DNA from: Peteryoungia desertarenae
GTDB lineage: Bacteria > Pseudomonadota > Alphaproteobacteria > Rhizobiales > Rhizobiaceae
Reading direction: 5' to 3'
NCBI RefSeq assembly: GCF_005860795.2
Contig: NZ_CP058350.1
Location: 408,001 to 472,000, forward strand
DNA length: 64,000 nt
Each line of letters opens with the position of its first letter. Position 1 is the first letter of the stretch. The position numbers and the translations under genes are program-made. Shown in pieces: positions 1-8,854 of this stretch. The notes under the pieces were generated by a model. The model saw only the letters and a program-made list of their open reading frames with translations. It had not been told where the DNA came from and did no database searches.

Positions 1-603
1 ATCATGAATGTGGCACGGCATGGTGTTCCAGACCGAACCCTGAGCAAGGCTGGTCATGCCAACCACCAGCTGGCAGGTTTGCAGACCTTCCGGATGAACG
101 AATTGGAAGATCGAGCGCTCGTTACTGGTCTCTTGCGCCCCAAGATCGAGCCTTTTGGCGTTGGCAATGCCGACATGTCGGGCCGGATAGCGTGCATGGG
201 CAGGCGCGCTGAGGAGGTAGAACCTGGCTGGATTGTCAGCGGAATCAGACGCAAAGGTCACGCTGGACCCCATTCCGGCATAGACCATGTCACGCGGCCC
301 CGTCACAAAGCTCTCGCCATCAACAGTAACTGTGCCTGCCCCCCCGATGTTAACGGCGATCAACTCCCGGCGTGACAGGAACTCTGGCGTTCCAGTCGGC
401 TTGATTGTTTCCAGAGCCAGCGCAGCGGAGACCGGCATGGCGCCACCCACAATCATGCGATCATAATTGGTGTAATGCAGCTGAATTCTTGAGGGTACGA
501 ACAGTGGCGGAAGCATGAAGTTTTCACGCAACTGATCCGTTCCAAAGCCTGCGGCGGTCATCGGATCCACAGCAAAACGGTGGGTGAAATCTGTGTGCGC
601 CAT
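1..603 (-). CDS. kduI: 5-keto-4-deoxyuronate isomerase KduI (C-terminus outside the window)
   Basis: This is the N-terminal 201 codons of 4-deoxy-L-threo-5-hexosulose-uronate ketol-isomerase. The enzyme isomerises 5-keto-4-deoxyuronate to 2,5-diketo-3-deoxygluconate in the cytoplasm, on the pathway from pectin-derived unsaturated galacturonate to KDG. Family hallmarks are an N-terminus containing FTHRFAVDP, the segment MLPPLFVPSRIQLHY, and SVWNTMPCHIHD just at the window edge, which belongs to the metal-binding cupin core. The ATG at 603 follows a GGGAGG ribosome-binding site at about 7 nt. The stop lies beyond the window. It sits downstream of the AraC-type regulator on the same strand and fits the neighbouring GH28/GH105 pectin genes. 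Confidence 0.9.
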   Translation of the reverse strand, partial: MAHTDFTHRFAVDPMTAAGFGTDQLRENFMLPPLFVPSRIQLHYTNYDRMIVGGAMPVSAALALETIKPTGTPEFLSRRELIAVNIGGAGTVTVDGESFVTGPRDMVYAGMGSSVTFASDSADNPARFYLLSAPAHARYPARHVGIANAKRLDLGAQETSNERSIFQFVHPEGLQTCQLVVGMTSLAQGSVWNTMPCHIHD

Positions 604-612
604 AAAACCTCC

Positions 613-644
613 CATACATGTTAATCAAATTCATCATACATGTT
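613..644 (-). promoter_or_regulatory. Two direct copies of a 10-bp element upstream of kduI
   Basis: The element CATACATGTT occurs at 613-622 and again at 635-644, exactly 22 bp apart (two helical turns, same orientation). The copy nearer the gene touches the kduI ribosome-binding site. Tandem same-face half-sites are typical of AraC-family regulators, and such a regulator is encoded immediately upstream, so an operator for it is a reasonable inference. The core ACATGT is itself palindromic, so a dimeric GntR-type factor is the alternative. Confidence 0.5.
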
Positions 645-713
645 GAGGCTTATGTGGCAAGTCTTTCAACACAGTTTTCACGACAAACAAAATGAACGTC
701 CGCCGAAATGCAG

Positions 714-1691
714 TCACCGCTCCAAGCGCGTGAGAGGATAAACAACCTGGCCATCCTCCTCACCTCTTGGATATGCCCCTTCGCGGTTGCGGCGTTCCGC
801 TTCCCGGTAGCCGGCCGGACTGACACCAATATAGCGCTTGAACATACGTGAAAAATAATAGGGGTCCGAATAGCCCGAAAGCGCAGCTGCCCGCTTGACG
901 TTGCACCCTCCAGCAAGCAAGCCCATAGCCCGTTCCATCCGCTTGAACTCCTGGAACTTTTCCGGTGTCCAGCCAATACGCTTGCGAAATTCGCGCTTGA
1001 AATAGTCAGGGTTATAGGGCGCCTCCTCAAGCACGACGCGCGCAACCTCGTCGTTGAGAGGCTCGGCGCTGATGCGGCTGGCTGCCACCATCACAGCCAG
1101 TGACAGGGCGTCCGGATTGCTGACATTGCCAACCGACTGCTCGCGCCAACCTTCAAAAGCCTCCTCGATGAAGGAGATCAGGAGAACCATGAAGACATGA
1201 TGCTGCAGAAGTGTCGTGGAATAAGGGGGTGCGGTTTCCCGATAATGGGAAACCAGTTTTTCCAGCATATCCCAACGGGAAAAGCGGATGCTCCGTTTGA
1301 GCTGCATCTGCTTGATCAGATCAAGTCGACCGAAGAGGTCTACAGTAAAATGCTGAGCAACACCGGTGTAGAGCTCGCTTGACACCGCCGCTCCGACGAA
1401 GCGGGTTTCTGCGGGAAGGAGCATCGCCGATCCCGGCTCCATCCAGATCTCTTCACCCTCGACCTCATAACGTCCACGCCCCGTAAGACATATGACAAGA
1501 TCATGCACCCGATTGGACTTGTCGATTCGCCATGTACTCGAATGCTGCATCTTGATGGTAGAGCGGGTGAGCGTAAGCGCCAAAGCGTTCATCGGAATGC
1601 CAGCCAGAACTCGACCTTCAATTTCGTCCATCATTTTTCCCGTATTTGTCGATTTTGCTAGCGCATAATCCGCAAGATAGTAGTCATACAT
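714..1691 (-). CDS. AraC-family transcriptional regulator of the pectin locus
   Basis: A 325-residue regulator with an N-terminal cupin-like sugar-sensing domain (GRGRYEVEGEEIWMEPGSAMLL around residues 70-95) and a C-terminal AraC double helix-turn-helix. The second helix-turn-helix ends in the typical SGYSDPYYFSRMFKRYIG then SPAGYR. It lies between kduI (same strand, downstream) and the divergently transcribed sugar ABC operon. It therefore probably senses an oligogalacturonide or uronate and controls both. The ATG at 1691 has only a weak upstream purine stretch. The ATG at 1634 (MMDEIEGR) is a plausible alternative start. The ligand is inferred from context only. Confidence 0.85.
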   Translation of the reverse strand: MYDYYLADYALAKSTNTGKMMDEIEGRVLAGIPMNALALTLTRSTIKMQHSSTWRIDKSNRVHDLVICLTGRGRYEVEGEEIWMEPGSAMLLPAETRFVGAAVSSELYTGVAQHFTVDLFGRLDLIKQMQLKRSIRFSRWDMLEKLVSHYRETAPPYSTTLLQHHVFMVLLISFIEEAFEGWREQSVGNVSNPDALSLAVMVAASRISAEPLNDEVARVVLEEAPYNPDYFKREFRKRIGWTPEKFQEFKRMERAMGLLAGGCNVKRAAALSGYSDPYYFSRMFKRYIGVSPAGYREAERRNREGAYPRGEEDGQVVYPLTRLER

Positions 1692-1946
1692 TTGGCCGCC
1701 TGGGAATGGCCAAGGAGGAAATTGGAGGAGAACCGGGCATGATACAGCTGGCAGACGGCGGTCTGCAGCGATGACTTCTCATGCCCTGAGGATTGCCATG
1801 CTAAGACACAACAGATTTAAGTCCGTAAGCCAACAGCATGCGAACGCTGTGCCGCGTGCGGCGCATGCCACGTTCAGCTTTGAGACGACAAAGGCACATC
1901 CTGCGAGAATGCCGGTGACTGTCGTATTTGCGACGGAGCTCCACGC

Positions 1947-2831
1947 ATGAGTGGGGATCATCGCTTTCTCGGGCTGTTGTATCTGTCGCCGTACATAATT
2001 GGTTTGCTTGTTTTCACAACCATACCCTTTGTTGCATCCTTTTACCTGAGCTTCACCGACTACAATCTGATGTCGGCGCCTATTTTCACTGGCTTCGACA
2101 ACTATTGGCAGCTGTTCACCAATGACCGAACGTTTCGCAAATCACTCTCGGTAACGCTCTTCTATGTGTTTATTACTGTTCCCCTGGAACTGGCCTTTGC
2201 GCTCTTCATCGCCGTAATCCTGAATTACAAGCTGAAATTCATCAACGTTTTCAGGACGGCTTACTACGTCCCCTCGATCCTTGGTGGCTCAATCGCGATT
2301 GCGGTGATGTGGCGATACCTCTTCGCGGATGTGGGCGTAATCAACATGGGTTTGACTGCAATCGGCCTCGAACCGGTGAACTGGTTTGGCGATCCGACCA
2401 ACGCGCTGTTGACCATCACCATGCTGCGTGTCTGGCAGTTCGGATCGGCTATGGTCATTTTTCTCGCCGCACTTCAGAGCATCGACAAGTCACTCTATGA
2501 GGCTGCCTCGATTGATGGCGCCGGCAAATGGGCAACCTTCCGGCACATCACCGTCCCGCTGATCACCCCTGTCATTTTCTTCAACCTGATCATGCAGATG
2601 GTCCATGCCTTCCAGGAGTTTAATGGACCCTACATCATCACCCAGGGTGGACCTTTGAAATCAACCTATTTCCTGCCGCTCTACATCTATGAAGAGGCAT
2701 TTACGCGCTTCGACATGGGTTACGCATCTGCCATCGCCTGGGTTCTCTTCACGATCATCATGATCCTCACCCTCATCGCCTTCTGGTCCTCGCGCCATTG
2801 GGTCTACTACGCCGGCGACAAGAGGAGCTGA
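1947..2831 (+). CDS. Sugar ABC transporter permease, MalF type
   Basis: A 294-residue inner-membrane permease of the binding-protein-dependent (MalF/LacF-like) class. Hydrophobic segments span the chain from LLYLSPYIIGLLVFTTIPFV to the C-terminal LFTIIMILTLIAFW. The cytoplasmic coupling helix is EAASIDGAGKWATFRHITVP, the EAA motif that docks the ATPase. The ATG at 1947 follows GGAG. It is the first gene of a four-gene importer (permease, permease, ATPase, binding protein). A 255-bp region separates it from the divergent AraC regulator, and this region should carry both promoters. The substrate is likely a pectin-derived oligosaccharide, inferred from kduI, GH28 and GH105 nearby. Confidence 0.9.
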   Translation: MSGDHRFLGLLYLSPYIIGLLVFTTIPFVASFYLSFTDYNLMSAPIFTGFDNYWQLFTNDRTFRKSLSVTLFYVFITVPLELAFALFIAVILNYKLKFINVFRTAYYVPSILGGSIAIAVMWRYLFADVGVINMGLTAIGLEPVNWFGDPTNALLTITMLRVWQFGSAMVIFLAALQSIDKSLYEAASIDGAGKWATFRHITVPLITPVIFFNLIMQMVHAFQEFNGPYIITQGGPLKSTYFLPLYIYEEAFTRFDMGYASAIAWVLFTIIMILTLIAFWSSRHWVYYAGDKRS

Positions 2832-2833
2832 TC

Positions 2834-3742
2834 ATGGCCGAGAACCTCATGACATCCACCGCGATCGTTGCAGATGATGCCGACCGGATCGTCCGTCGTG
2901 ACAAAAGACGGCACTTGATCGGTACCGTCCTGCGCTATGGAGTGCTGGTCTTGGTAGGGCTGTTCATGCTCTATCCGCTACTCTGGCTGATCGGTGCGTC
3001 CTTCAAGCCGAACGCCGAAATCTTCGCAAATCCCGGTTTCATTCCCGATGAGGCAACGATCGACGGCTATGTGAAGGGCTGGCAGACTTCCACGCCCTAC
3101 ACATTCACGACGTTTTTCCTCAACACGTTCTCGATTGTGATCCCGAAGATCATCGGCACTGCAATCTCCTGCACCGCCGTAGCCTACGGTTTTGCGCGGT
3201 TCGACTTCCCGCTCAAGAAGGTCCTGTTTGCTGCCCTGATCGCAACCCTTCTTCTGCCGAATGTCGTAACCCGTATTCCCCAGTATCTTCTGTTCCGCGA
3301 TCTGGGATGGCTGGATACCTACCTGCCGCTCTGGGTACCGTCGGCCTTCGCTGGTGACGCGTTCTTTGTCTTCATGCTCGTCCAGTTCCTGCGCGCCATC
3401 CCGCGTGACATGGAAGAAGCGGCGCGTGTCGATGGCGCGAACACCTTCCAGGTGCTGATCTTCATCGTGGTGCCGTTGCTGATGCCTGCCCTGATTTCGG
3501 TCTGCCTGTTCCAGTTCATGTGGACGATGAACGACTTCCTCGGCCCCCTGATCTACATCTCGTCGGTGGAAAAATTCCCCGTATCCCTCGCTCTCAAACT
3601 CTCGATCGACACCACCGAAGCCTTCGAGTGGAACCGAATTCTCGCAATGTCGGTGCTCAGCATCCTGCCAGCACTCGTCGTGTTCTTCCTCGCGCAGAAA
3701 TACTTCATCGAAGGCATCTCCACCGGCGGTGTGAAAGGATAA
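2834..3742 (+). CDS. Sugar ABC transporter permease, MalG type
   Basis: The second membrane subunit of the importer, about 302 residues from the ATG at 2834, which follows AGAGGAG at good spacing. A longer in-frame start at 2798 would overlap the previous gene by 34 bp and is less likely. It has an N-terminal cytoplasmic stretch, a first membrane helix VLVLVGLFMLYPLLWLIGASF, and an EAA loop EEAARVDGANTFQVLIFIVVP. The short C-terminal tail ends FIEGISTGGVKG, as usual for MalG-type subunits. It lies 2 bp after the MalF-type gene and 4 bp before the ATPase gene, so one polycistronic message is likely. Confidence 0.92.
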   Translation: MAENLMTSTAIVADDADRIVRRDKRRHLIGTVLRYGVLVLVGLFMLYPLLWLIGASFKPNAEIFANPGFIPDEATIDGYVKGWQTSTPYTFTTFFLNTFSIVIPKIIGTAISCTAVAYGFARFDFPLKKVLFAALIATLLLPNVVTRIPQYLLFRDLGWLDTYLPLWVPSAFAGDAFFVFMLVQFLRAIPRDMEEAARVDGANTFQVLIFIVVPLLMPALISVCLFQFMWTMNDFLGPLIYISSVEKFPVSLALKLSIDTTEAFEWNRILAMSVLSILPALVVFFLAQKYFIEGISTGGVKG

Positions 3743-3746
3743 GAAC

Positions 3747-4862
3747 ATGGCTCGTCTGCAACTTCGAAACCTCCAGAAAAGCTACGGTGATTTCAAAGCC
3801 GTCCATGGGATCAACCTTGAAGTCGAGGATGGGGAGTTCATGGTCCTTGTCGGGCCGTCAGGCTGCGCGAAGTCGACCACATTGCGCATGATAGCCGGCC
3901 TCGAACGCGTTACCGGCGGTGAAATCCGGATCGGCGAAACCCTCGTCAATGACAAGGCTCCGGGCGAGAGAGGCATAGCGATGGTGTTTCAGAACTACGC
4001 CCTCTATCCGCATATGAAGGTCCGTAAGAACCTGTCATTCGGCCTCAGACTGAAGCGCCGACCAGCAGATGAGATAGAAGAAGCAACCCGTGACGTCTCG
4101 AACATTCTGGAGATTGGCGACTATCTGGAACGCCTGCCGAAACAGCTTTCCGGCGGTCAGGCCCAGCGCGTGGCCGTAGGGCGCGCTCTGATCAAAAAGC
4201 CGCAAGTCTTTTTGTTCGATGAACCGCTGTCCAACCTGGATGCCAAGCTGCGCGCATCGATGCGCGTGCGCATCACCGATCTGCACAAGCAACTGAAGGC
4301 CGACGGCATGCAATCAACTGTCGTCTATGTCACCCACGATCAAACGGAAGCCATGACAATGGGGGACCGGATCTGCGTGATGAAGGACGGCCATATCATG
4401 CAGGTCGCCGACCCCGTGACCCTTTACAACAGGCCCGCAAATGCCTTCGTAGCGGGCTTCATCGGCAGCCCGGAAATGAACCTGGTGGATGCCAATCTCA
4501 AGGGAAACGTCCTGTCGATCGGCGCGCAAAGCCATGCGCTCTCCGACCAGGTCATGGCGCGGCTCGATCAGGGCCATTCCCCGGAACTGATACTTGGCGT
4601 CCGCCCCCAGCATTTTTCGATCGCCGATGCGGACACGGAGAACACGTTTGAGGGCCGGATCTCCCATGTCGAGTTCATGGGACACGAAGTCTACCTCTAC
4701 GTCCATGTGGAGGGACAGCAAATGATCGTGGTTGTGTCGGCAACGAACTATGACCGCAGCAAAATCAACGGGGATCATGTCCGGCTTCAGCCGCAACCGG
4801 CCGCCATGCACCTGTTTGACCGCAAGTCCGGGGAAAACATTTCCCTGGGTCATCTTCAGTAA
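3747..4862 (+). CDS. Sugar ABC transporter ATP-binding protein (UgpC/MalK type) with altered Walker A
   Basis: A 371-residue ATPase that powers the importer. It has a signature LSGGQAQRVAVG (134-145), Walker [13 protein letters not shown], an H-loop THDQTEAMTMGDRI, and a C-terminal TOBE regulatory domain from about 240 onward. Its Walker A reads GPSGCAKST (36-44), with alanine 41 where nearly all family members have glycine (GPSGCGKST). Everything else is intact and the gene is in a complete operon, so I treat it as functional. The same substitution may exist in relatives, which I cannot check. The start ATG at 3747 follows AAGGATAAGA. Confidence 0.93.
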   Translation: MARLQLRNLQKSYGDFKAVHGINLEVEDGEFMVLVGPSGCAKSTTLRMIAGLERVTGGEIRIGETLVNDKAPGERGIAMVFQNYALYPHMKVRKNLSFGLRLKRRPADEIEEATRDVSNILEIGDYLERLPKQLSGGQAQRVAVGRALIKKPQVFLFDEPLSNLDAKLRASMRVRITDLHKQLKADGMQSTVVYVTHDQTEAMTMGDRICVMKDGHIMQVADPVTLYNRPANAFVAGFIGSPEMNLVDANLKGNVLSIGAQSHALSDQVMARLDQGHSPELILGVRPQHFSIADADTENTFEGRISHVEFMGHEVYLYVHVEGQQMIVVVSATNYDRSKINGDHVRLQPQPAAMHLFDRKSGENISLGHLQ

Positions 4863-4881
4863 CTACGTTCGGGAGGAACAC

Positions 4882-6141
4882 ATGAGACTGACAAAAATCT
4901 TTTTGACTGTGGCTATGGCTACAACAAGCCTGGGAACCGCCCAGGCCGCTGATCTGCGCATGTCCTGGTGGGGCGGCGACAGTCGGCATGTTGCGACCCA
5001 GGAAGCGCTGAAAGTGTGTGGCGAGAAGCACGGCCACACAATCAACGCCGAATTCACCGGCTGGGACGGACATCTTGCAAAGGTAACGACACAGATTGCT
5101 GGCGGCACGGAAGCCGACATTATGCAAATCAATTGGCCATGGCTCCCGCTCTTCTCCGTTAACGGCGATGGCTTTGCTGATCTCAGCCAGTTCAAGGATC
5201 AGATCGATCTTAGCCAATGGACGGATGATCAACTTGCCGCTGGCAGCATGAACGGCAAACTGAACGGCCTTCCCGTTTCGACCACCGGTCGCGCCTTCAT
5301 GTTCAACAAGACGACTTTCGACAAGGCTGGCGTTCCGATTCCAACCAACTGGGACGAACTCTTTGCATCGGCAAAGGCGCTTAAGGAAAAACTGGGACCA
5401 GAATACTATCCGATGAATGCCGTCAGAGAGACAGCAGTACTGCTTATCTCTCTGTACGCTACCCAGAAGACCGGTAAGGACCTGGTCGACCCTGAAACCA
5501 TGCAGGTTGCCTGGTCGGAAGCTGAGCTGGCAGAAGCCATCGACTTCTATGGTCGCATGGTCGAGGAAGGCGTCGTCGTCTCACAAAAGGATACCGCTGC
5601 CGAAGGCAACCTTAACCTGTTTGAGAATCCGAAATGGGCCGATGGGCGCATCGCGGGCTCTTACGAATGGGACTCGACCTATTCGAAATTCGCTGATCCC
5701 TTGCAGGAAGGCCAAGTGCTGCAGGCCGTTCCGATCCTCAAGGGCGCCGATGCCGTGACAGAAGGCGTCTACCGGAAACCGTCCATGGTGTTCTCGATCT
5801 CGAAGCGCTCCAAAAATCCGGAGGCTGCGGCACAGATCCTTAACTGCTTGCTGAACGAACCTGAAGGAATTGCAGCTCTCGGGACCTCCCGAGGTTTGCC
5901 GGCAAGCAAGGTCGCAGCACAGGCACTGGTCGATAGCGGGAAGATTGAGCCTGAACTGGCAAGCGCAAATGCCATCATCATGGCTGGCACCGGCCCGACC
6001 GTATCGCCTCTGAACGAACATCCTGAAATCCGCGGCACCTTCACCGATACACTCGAAGAATACGCCTACGGCCAGATCAATTCGACCGAGGCTGCCCAGC
6101 AGATCATCGAGGAAGTGAACAAGGTCCTGGCCAAGTTCTAA
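4882..6141 (+). CDS. Sugar ABC transporter substrate-binding protein, family 1
   Basis: A periplasmic binding protein of about 419 residues from the ATG at 4882, which follows GGGAGGAA. It begins with a signal peptide (MRLTKIFLTVAMATTSLGTAQA, cleavage before ADLRM). The mature start DLRMSWWGGDSRHVATQEALK is typical of extracellular solute-binding protein family 1. Later come GRAFMFNKTTFDKAGVPIPTNWDELF and a C-terminal lobe with SRGLPASKVA. It is the last gene of the transporter operon and is followed by a GC-rich stem-loop and then GH28. It probably captures a di- or oligogalacturonide, an inference from its neighbours. Confidence 0.93.
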   Translation: MRLTKIFLTVAMATTSLGTAQAADLRMSWWGGDSRHVATQEALKVCGEKHGHTINAEFTGWDGHLAKVTTQIAGGTEADIMQINWPWLPLFSVNGDGFADLSQFKDQIDLSQWTDDQLAAGSMNGKLNGLPVSTTGRAFMFNKTTFDKAGVPIPTNWDELFASAKALKEKLGPEYYPMNAVRETAVLLISLYATQKTGKDLVDPETMQVAWSEAELAEAIDFYGRMVEEGVVVSQKDTAAEGNLNLFENPKWADGRIAGSYEWDSTYSKFADPLQEGQVLQAVPILKGADAVTEGVYRKPSMVFSISKRSKNPEAAAQILNCLLNEPEGIAALGTSRGLPASKVAAQALVDSGKIEPELASANAIIMAGTGPTVSPLNEHPEIRGTFTDTLEEYAYGQINSTEAAQQIIEEVNKVLAKF

Positions 6142-6150
6142 GCACAAGCG

Positions 6151-6170
6151 GCGGCCCCGTCAGGGGCCGC
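6151..6170 (+). terminator. GC-rich stem-loop after the binding-protein gene
   Basis: GCGGCCCC (6151-6158) and GGGGCCGC (6163-6170) form a perfect 8-bp stem with a 4-nt loop. Only a weak TTC follows instead of a T-run, and the next gene begins 30 bp later. A partial terminator or 3-prime mRNA-stabilising hairpin is more likely than a full stop. Confidence 0.6.
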
Positions 6171-6199
6171 TTCACCATTCCAACAGGACGTTTCTATCA

Positions 6200-7705
6200 A
6201 TGCCAACCCTATCCCTGATTGCCGCAACCTGCAGAACTGCCAGCGTCAGCTATGACGCTGAAAACAATCTGTTTGCGCTGGCACAGGCGGCTGCTTGGGA
6301 TCTGCTTGGCATTGGTGGTGATGTTGTTGCGTCAGGAAACACGCGACAGGTGACCTGGACGCTGTGCGGGCTCCGCCCGGATACAACCTATCGGCTTTTG
6401 GTCGAGCACGAAACACTCGAATTCACGACCAAGTCCGAAACCACACTGCTCGACATCAGGGATTTCGGCGCCACGCCGGATGCAACAGACAATTCTGCCG
6501 CGATCCAGAGCGCGATCGAGGCAGCGCCGGCGGGCGCAACACTCCGGCTGCCCGCCGGCACTTGGTTCTCCGGGCCGATTTTCCTCAAGAACCACCTCAC
6601 GTTTCTTCTTGACGAAGGAGCAGTCCTTGCCGACATCGGCACACGCGATAACCGCCCGATACTGGACGCCCGTCATGAGGACGGTCGTGTGCTCGGCACC
6701 TGGGAAGGGGTTGCAGAGCCCTGCTTCGCAAGTCTTGTCAATGCCATTGACTGTGAAGATGTCACCCTGACGGGAACCGGCGTCGTTGATGGTGGCGGTG
6801 ACCGCGGCGATTGGTGGAGTTGGCCAAAGGAAACGCGGCAAGGCGCAAGACGCCCGCGCACCCTCTTTTTCTCTGGCTGCAGGGATTTGACGCTGACGGG
6901 CGTTACAGTGCGGAATTCGCCGTCCTGGACCGTCCATCCCGTCCTCTGCTCGCGTGTTCTTGCAGCGGACCTGCAGATTCTCAACCACCCCGACTCTCCA
7001 AACACAGACGGCTTCAACCCGGAGGCAAGCAGCGACATCCATCTTGTCGGCCTCGATATCTCTGTCGGCGATGACTGCATTGCCATCAAGGCGGGAAAAA
7101 GGGACCCGCGCGGCGGACCCGATCGGCCAACGGAAAAGGTCCAGATCAGCAATTGTCGGATGCAGCGCGGCCATGGTGCGGTTGTCATGGGCAGTGAAAT
7201 GAGCCGCGGCATATCCGACGTCATCGTCCGGAACTCCCATTTCATCGGAACAGATCGGGGACTACGGATCAAGACGAGAAGAGGACGCGGCGGGTTTGTG
7301 AAGCGCATTCGTCTTGAGGCTTGCCAAATGGACGATGTTGCAACGCCCATTGCTGTCAACGCATTCTACTTCTGCGACAGCGACGGACGCTCGGACTATG
7401 TGCAGTCACGGAGTGTCCTTGCCATTTCGGCTGAAACTCCAAGCATTTCCGATATCAGTATCCGCAATCTGTCGATCACCGGTGCGAAGACAGCTGCCGC
7501 CGTATTTTTCGGCCTGCCAGAAGCCATGATCGAAGAGGTCGAAATCGATGGGCTAACCATCCGCTATGATCCCGATGCAGAGCCCGACATTCCTGAAATG
7601 GCCTGCCATCTTCCAACACTTCGCCATGCCGGCATCATCGCCGAAAACACACGTTTTCGCACCCTCCGCCGGCTTACACCCGCATCCATACATCCGGACT
7701 TCTGA
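6200..7705 (+). CDS. GH28 polygalacturonase/galacturonidase
   Basis: A 501-residue glycoside hydrolase family 28 enzyme that hydrolyses alpha-1,4-galacturonosyl bonds. All four family motifs are present: NTD (268-270), DD (291-292), GHG (324-326) and RIK (356-358). These supply the catalytic aspartates and substrate-binding residues on the right-handed beta-helix. An N-terminal fibronectin-like domain (about 10-80, containing LRPDTTYRLLVE) precedes the helix. No signal peptide is visible, so it probably acts in the cytoplasm on imported oligogalacturonides as an exo-enzyme. Six bases separate it from the GH105 gene, with which it should act in series. Confidence 0.93.
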   Translation: MPTLSLIAATCRTASVSYDAENNLFALAQAAAWDLLGIGGDVVASGNTRQVTWTLCGLRPDTTYRLLVEHETLEFTTKSETTLLDIRDFGATPDATDNSAAIQSAIEAAPAGATLRLPAGTWFSGPIFLKNHLTFLLDEGAVLADIGTRDNRPILDARHEDGRVLGTWEGVAEPCFASLVNAIDCEDVTLTGTGVVDGGGDRGDWWSWPKETRQGARRPRTLFFSGCRDLTLTGVTVRNSPSWTVHPVLCSRVLAADLQILNHPDSPNTDGFNPEASSDIHLVGLDISVGDDCIAIKAGKRDPRGGPDRPTEKVQISNCRMQRGHGAVVMGSEMSRGISDVIVRNSHFIGTDRGLRIKTRRGRGGFVKRIRLEACQMDDVATPIAVNAFYFCDSDGRSDYVQSRSVLAISAETPSISDISIRNLSITGAKTAAAVFFGLPEAMIEEVEIDGLTIRYDPDAEPDIPEMACHLPTLRHAGIIAENTRFRTLRRLTPASIHPDF

Positions 7706-7711
7706 GAACCA

Positions 7712-8848
7712 ATGCTGACCACCTATTTCGACGAATACGCCCGAGACTATGAATATTATAAAGGCGGCGCCTGGTGCTACGAGGACGGTTGCCTCTATCG
7801 CGGGTTGATTTCCCTGCATCAATCCAGTGGCGACGATCGATGGTTTGACCATCTGCAGCGCCTGGTCGATGGGCAGATTCGCCCGGATGGGCGCCTCGTG
7901 GGCTATCAGATCGAAGAATTCAATATTGACAACATCCTGCCGGGTCGCGCCCTGCTCTATCTTCACGAGCAAACGGGCGAACAATCCTATCTTGACGCCG
8001 CGATGCCGCTGGCTCGCCAGCTCCGACACCACCCACTGACGAAAAGTCAGGTCTACTGGCACAAATTGCGTTACCCGCACCAGATCTGGCTGGATGGCCT
8101 TTACATGGCGCTGCCGTTCAAGGTGGAATTGAGCAAGAGCCTGAACGACAAGGCAATGGAAGAAGAGGCAATCAACCAGTTCAAGACGGCATTGGAACTG
8201 ACGTGTGATACGCAGTCCGGGCTTTATCGCCACGGCTATGATGAATCTCGCATTCAGCTCTGGGCCGATCCAGACACCGGCAAATCCTCTGCCCATTGGG
8301 GGCGAGCAATCGGCTGGTTGTCGATGGCCTTTGTCGATATCATCGAAAATCTGGACGAAGGTGAACACAAGGATGAATTGCTTTCGCGCTTCGAAGAGCT
8401 CGCTTCGCGACTGACAGAACTTCACACCAAGGATGATCGCTGGCTGCAGGTTCTCGACAAGCCAGATCTGCCCGGAAACTATCCGGAGAGCTCCGCTACA
8501 GCCATGTTCTCCTATGCACTCCAGAAAGGCGCCAGACTTGGCCTGAGCGCGAGCTTTGCAAGGGCCGGACGGGATGCCCTCGTTTCGCTCATCTCCAAGG
8601 AACTGCACCGGGACGAAAGCGGACGTCTGAAACTGCATCATATCTGCTGCGTAGCGGGACTTGGTCCATTCAAAGGCCTTTATCGAGATGGCAGCGACGA
8701 ATACTACCTGACTGAGGCGATCAATCCCGATGACATCAAGGGCGTCGGACCATTGATGATGGCACATGCCGAGCGACAGAGAGCGGAAAAGGACCAGCAG
8801 GCAAGCCAGCCCGCATCGGAAATCGTCGCTTCTGCAAGCTCAATCTGA
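7712..8848 (+). CDS. GH105 unsaturated rhamnogalacturonyl hydrolase
   Basis: A 378-residue cytoplasmic alpha/alpha-barrel enzyme of the YteR/RhiN family. It removes the unsaturated galacturonosyl residue from the non-reducing end of lyase-generated rhamnogalacturonan or galacturonan fragments. The catalytic aspartate is probably D128 in WLDGLYMALPF. Other family patterns are FNIDNILPGRALLYLHE and WGRAIGWLSMAFVDI. The C-terminus has an extra charged tail after GVGPLMMAHAE. It is the last gene of the forward unit and converges on the DUF6671-like gene with only 6 bp between them and no obvious terminator. The released unsaturated uronate would feed KduI. Confidence 0.93.
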   Translation: MLTTYFDEYARDYEYYKGGAWCYEDGCLYRGLISLHQSSGDDRWFDHLQRLVDGQIRPDGRLVGYQIEEFNIDNILPGRALLYLHEQTGEQSYLDAAMPLARQLRHHPLTKSQVYWHKLRYPHQIWLDGLYMALPFKVELSKSLNDKAMEEEAINQFKTALELTCDTQSGLYRHGYDESRIQLWADPDTGKSSAHWGRAIGWLSMAFVDIIENLDEGEHKDELLSRFEELASRLTELHTKDDRWLQVLDKPDLPGNYPESSATAMFSYALQKGARLGLSASFARAGRDALVSLISKELHRDESGRLKLHHICCVAGLGPFKGLYRDGSDEYYLTEAINPDDIKGVGPLMMAHAERQRAEKDQQASQPASEIVASASSI

Positions 8849-8854
8849 GCGCTT

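Noticed and set aside
1779..1961. A 60-codon minus-strand frame in the AraC-ABC intergenic region
   Set aside because: It overlaps the permease start, has no family resemblance and lies where promoters are expected.
1947..4862. Naming the first ABC importer malFGK
   Set aside because: The subunits are MalFGK-like only in general family. kduI, GH28 and GH105 next to them indicate a pectin-derived substrate.
7553..8767. A 404-codon minus-strand open frame opposite GH105
   Set aside because: Shadow of a confidently identified gene; no recognisable domain or ribosome-binding site.
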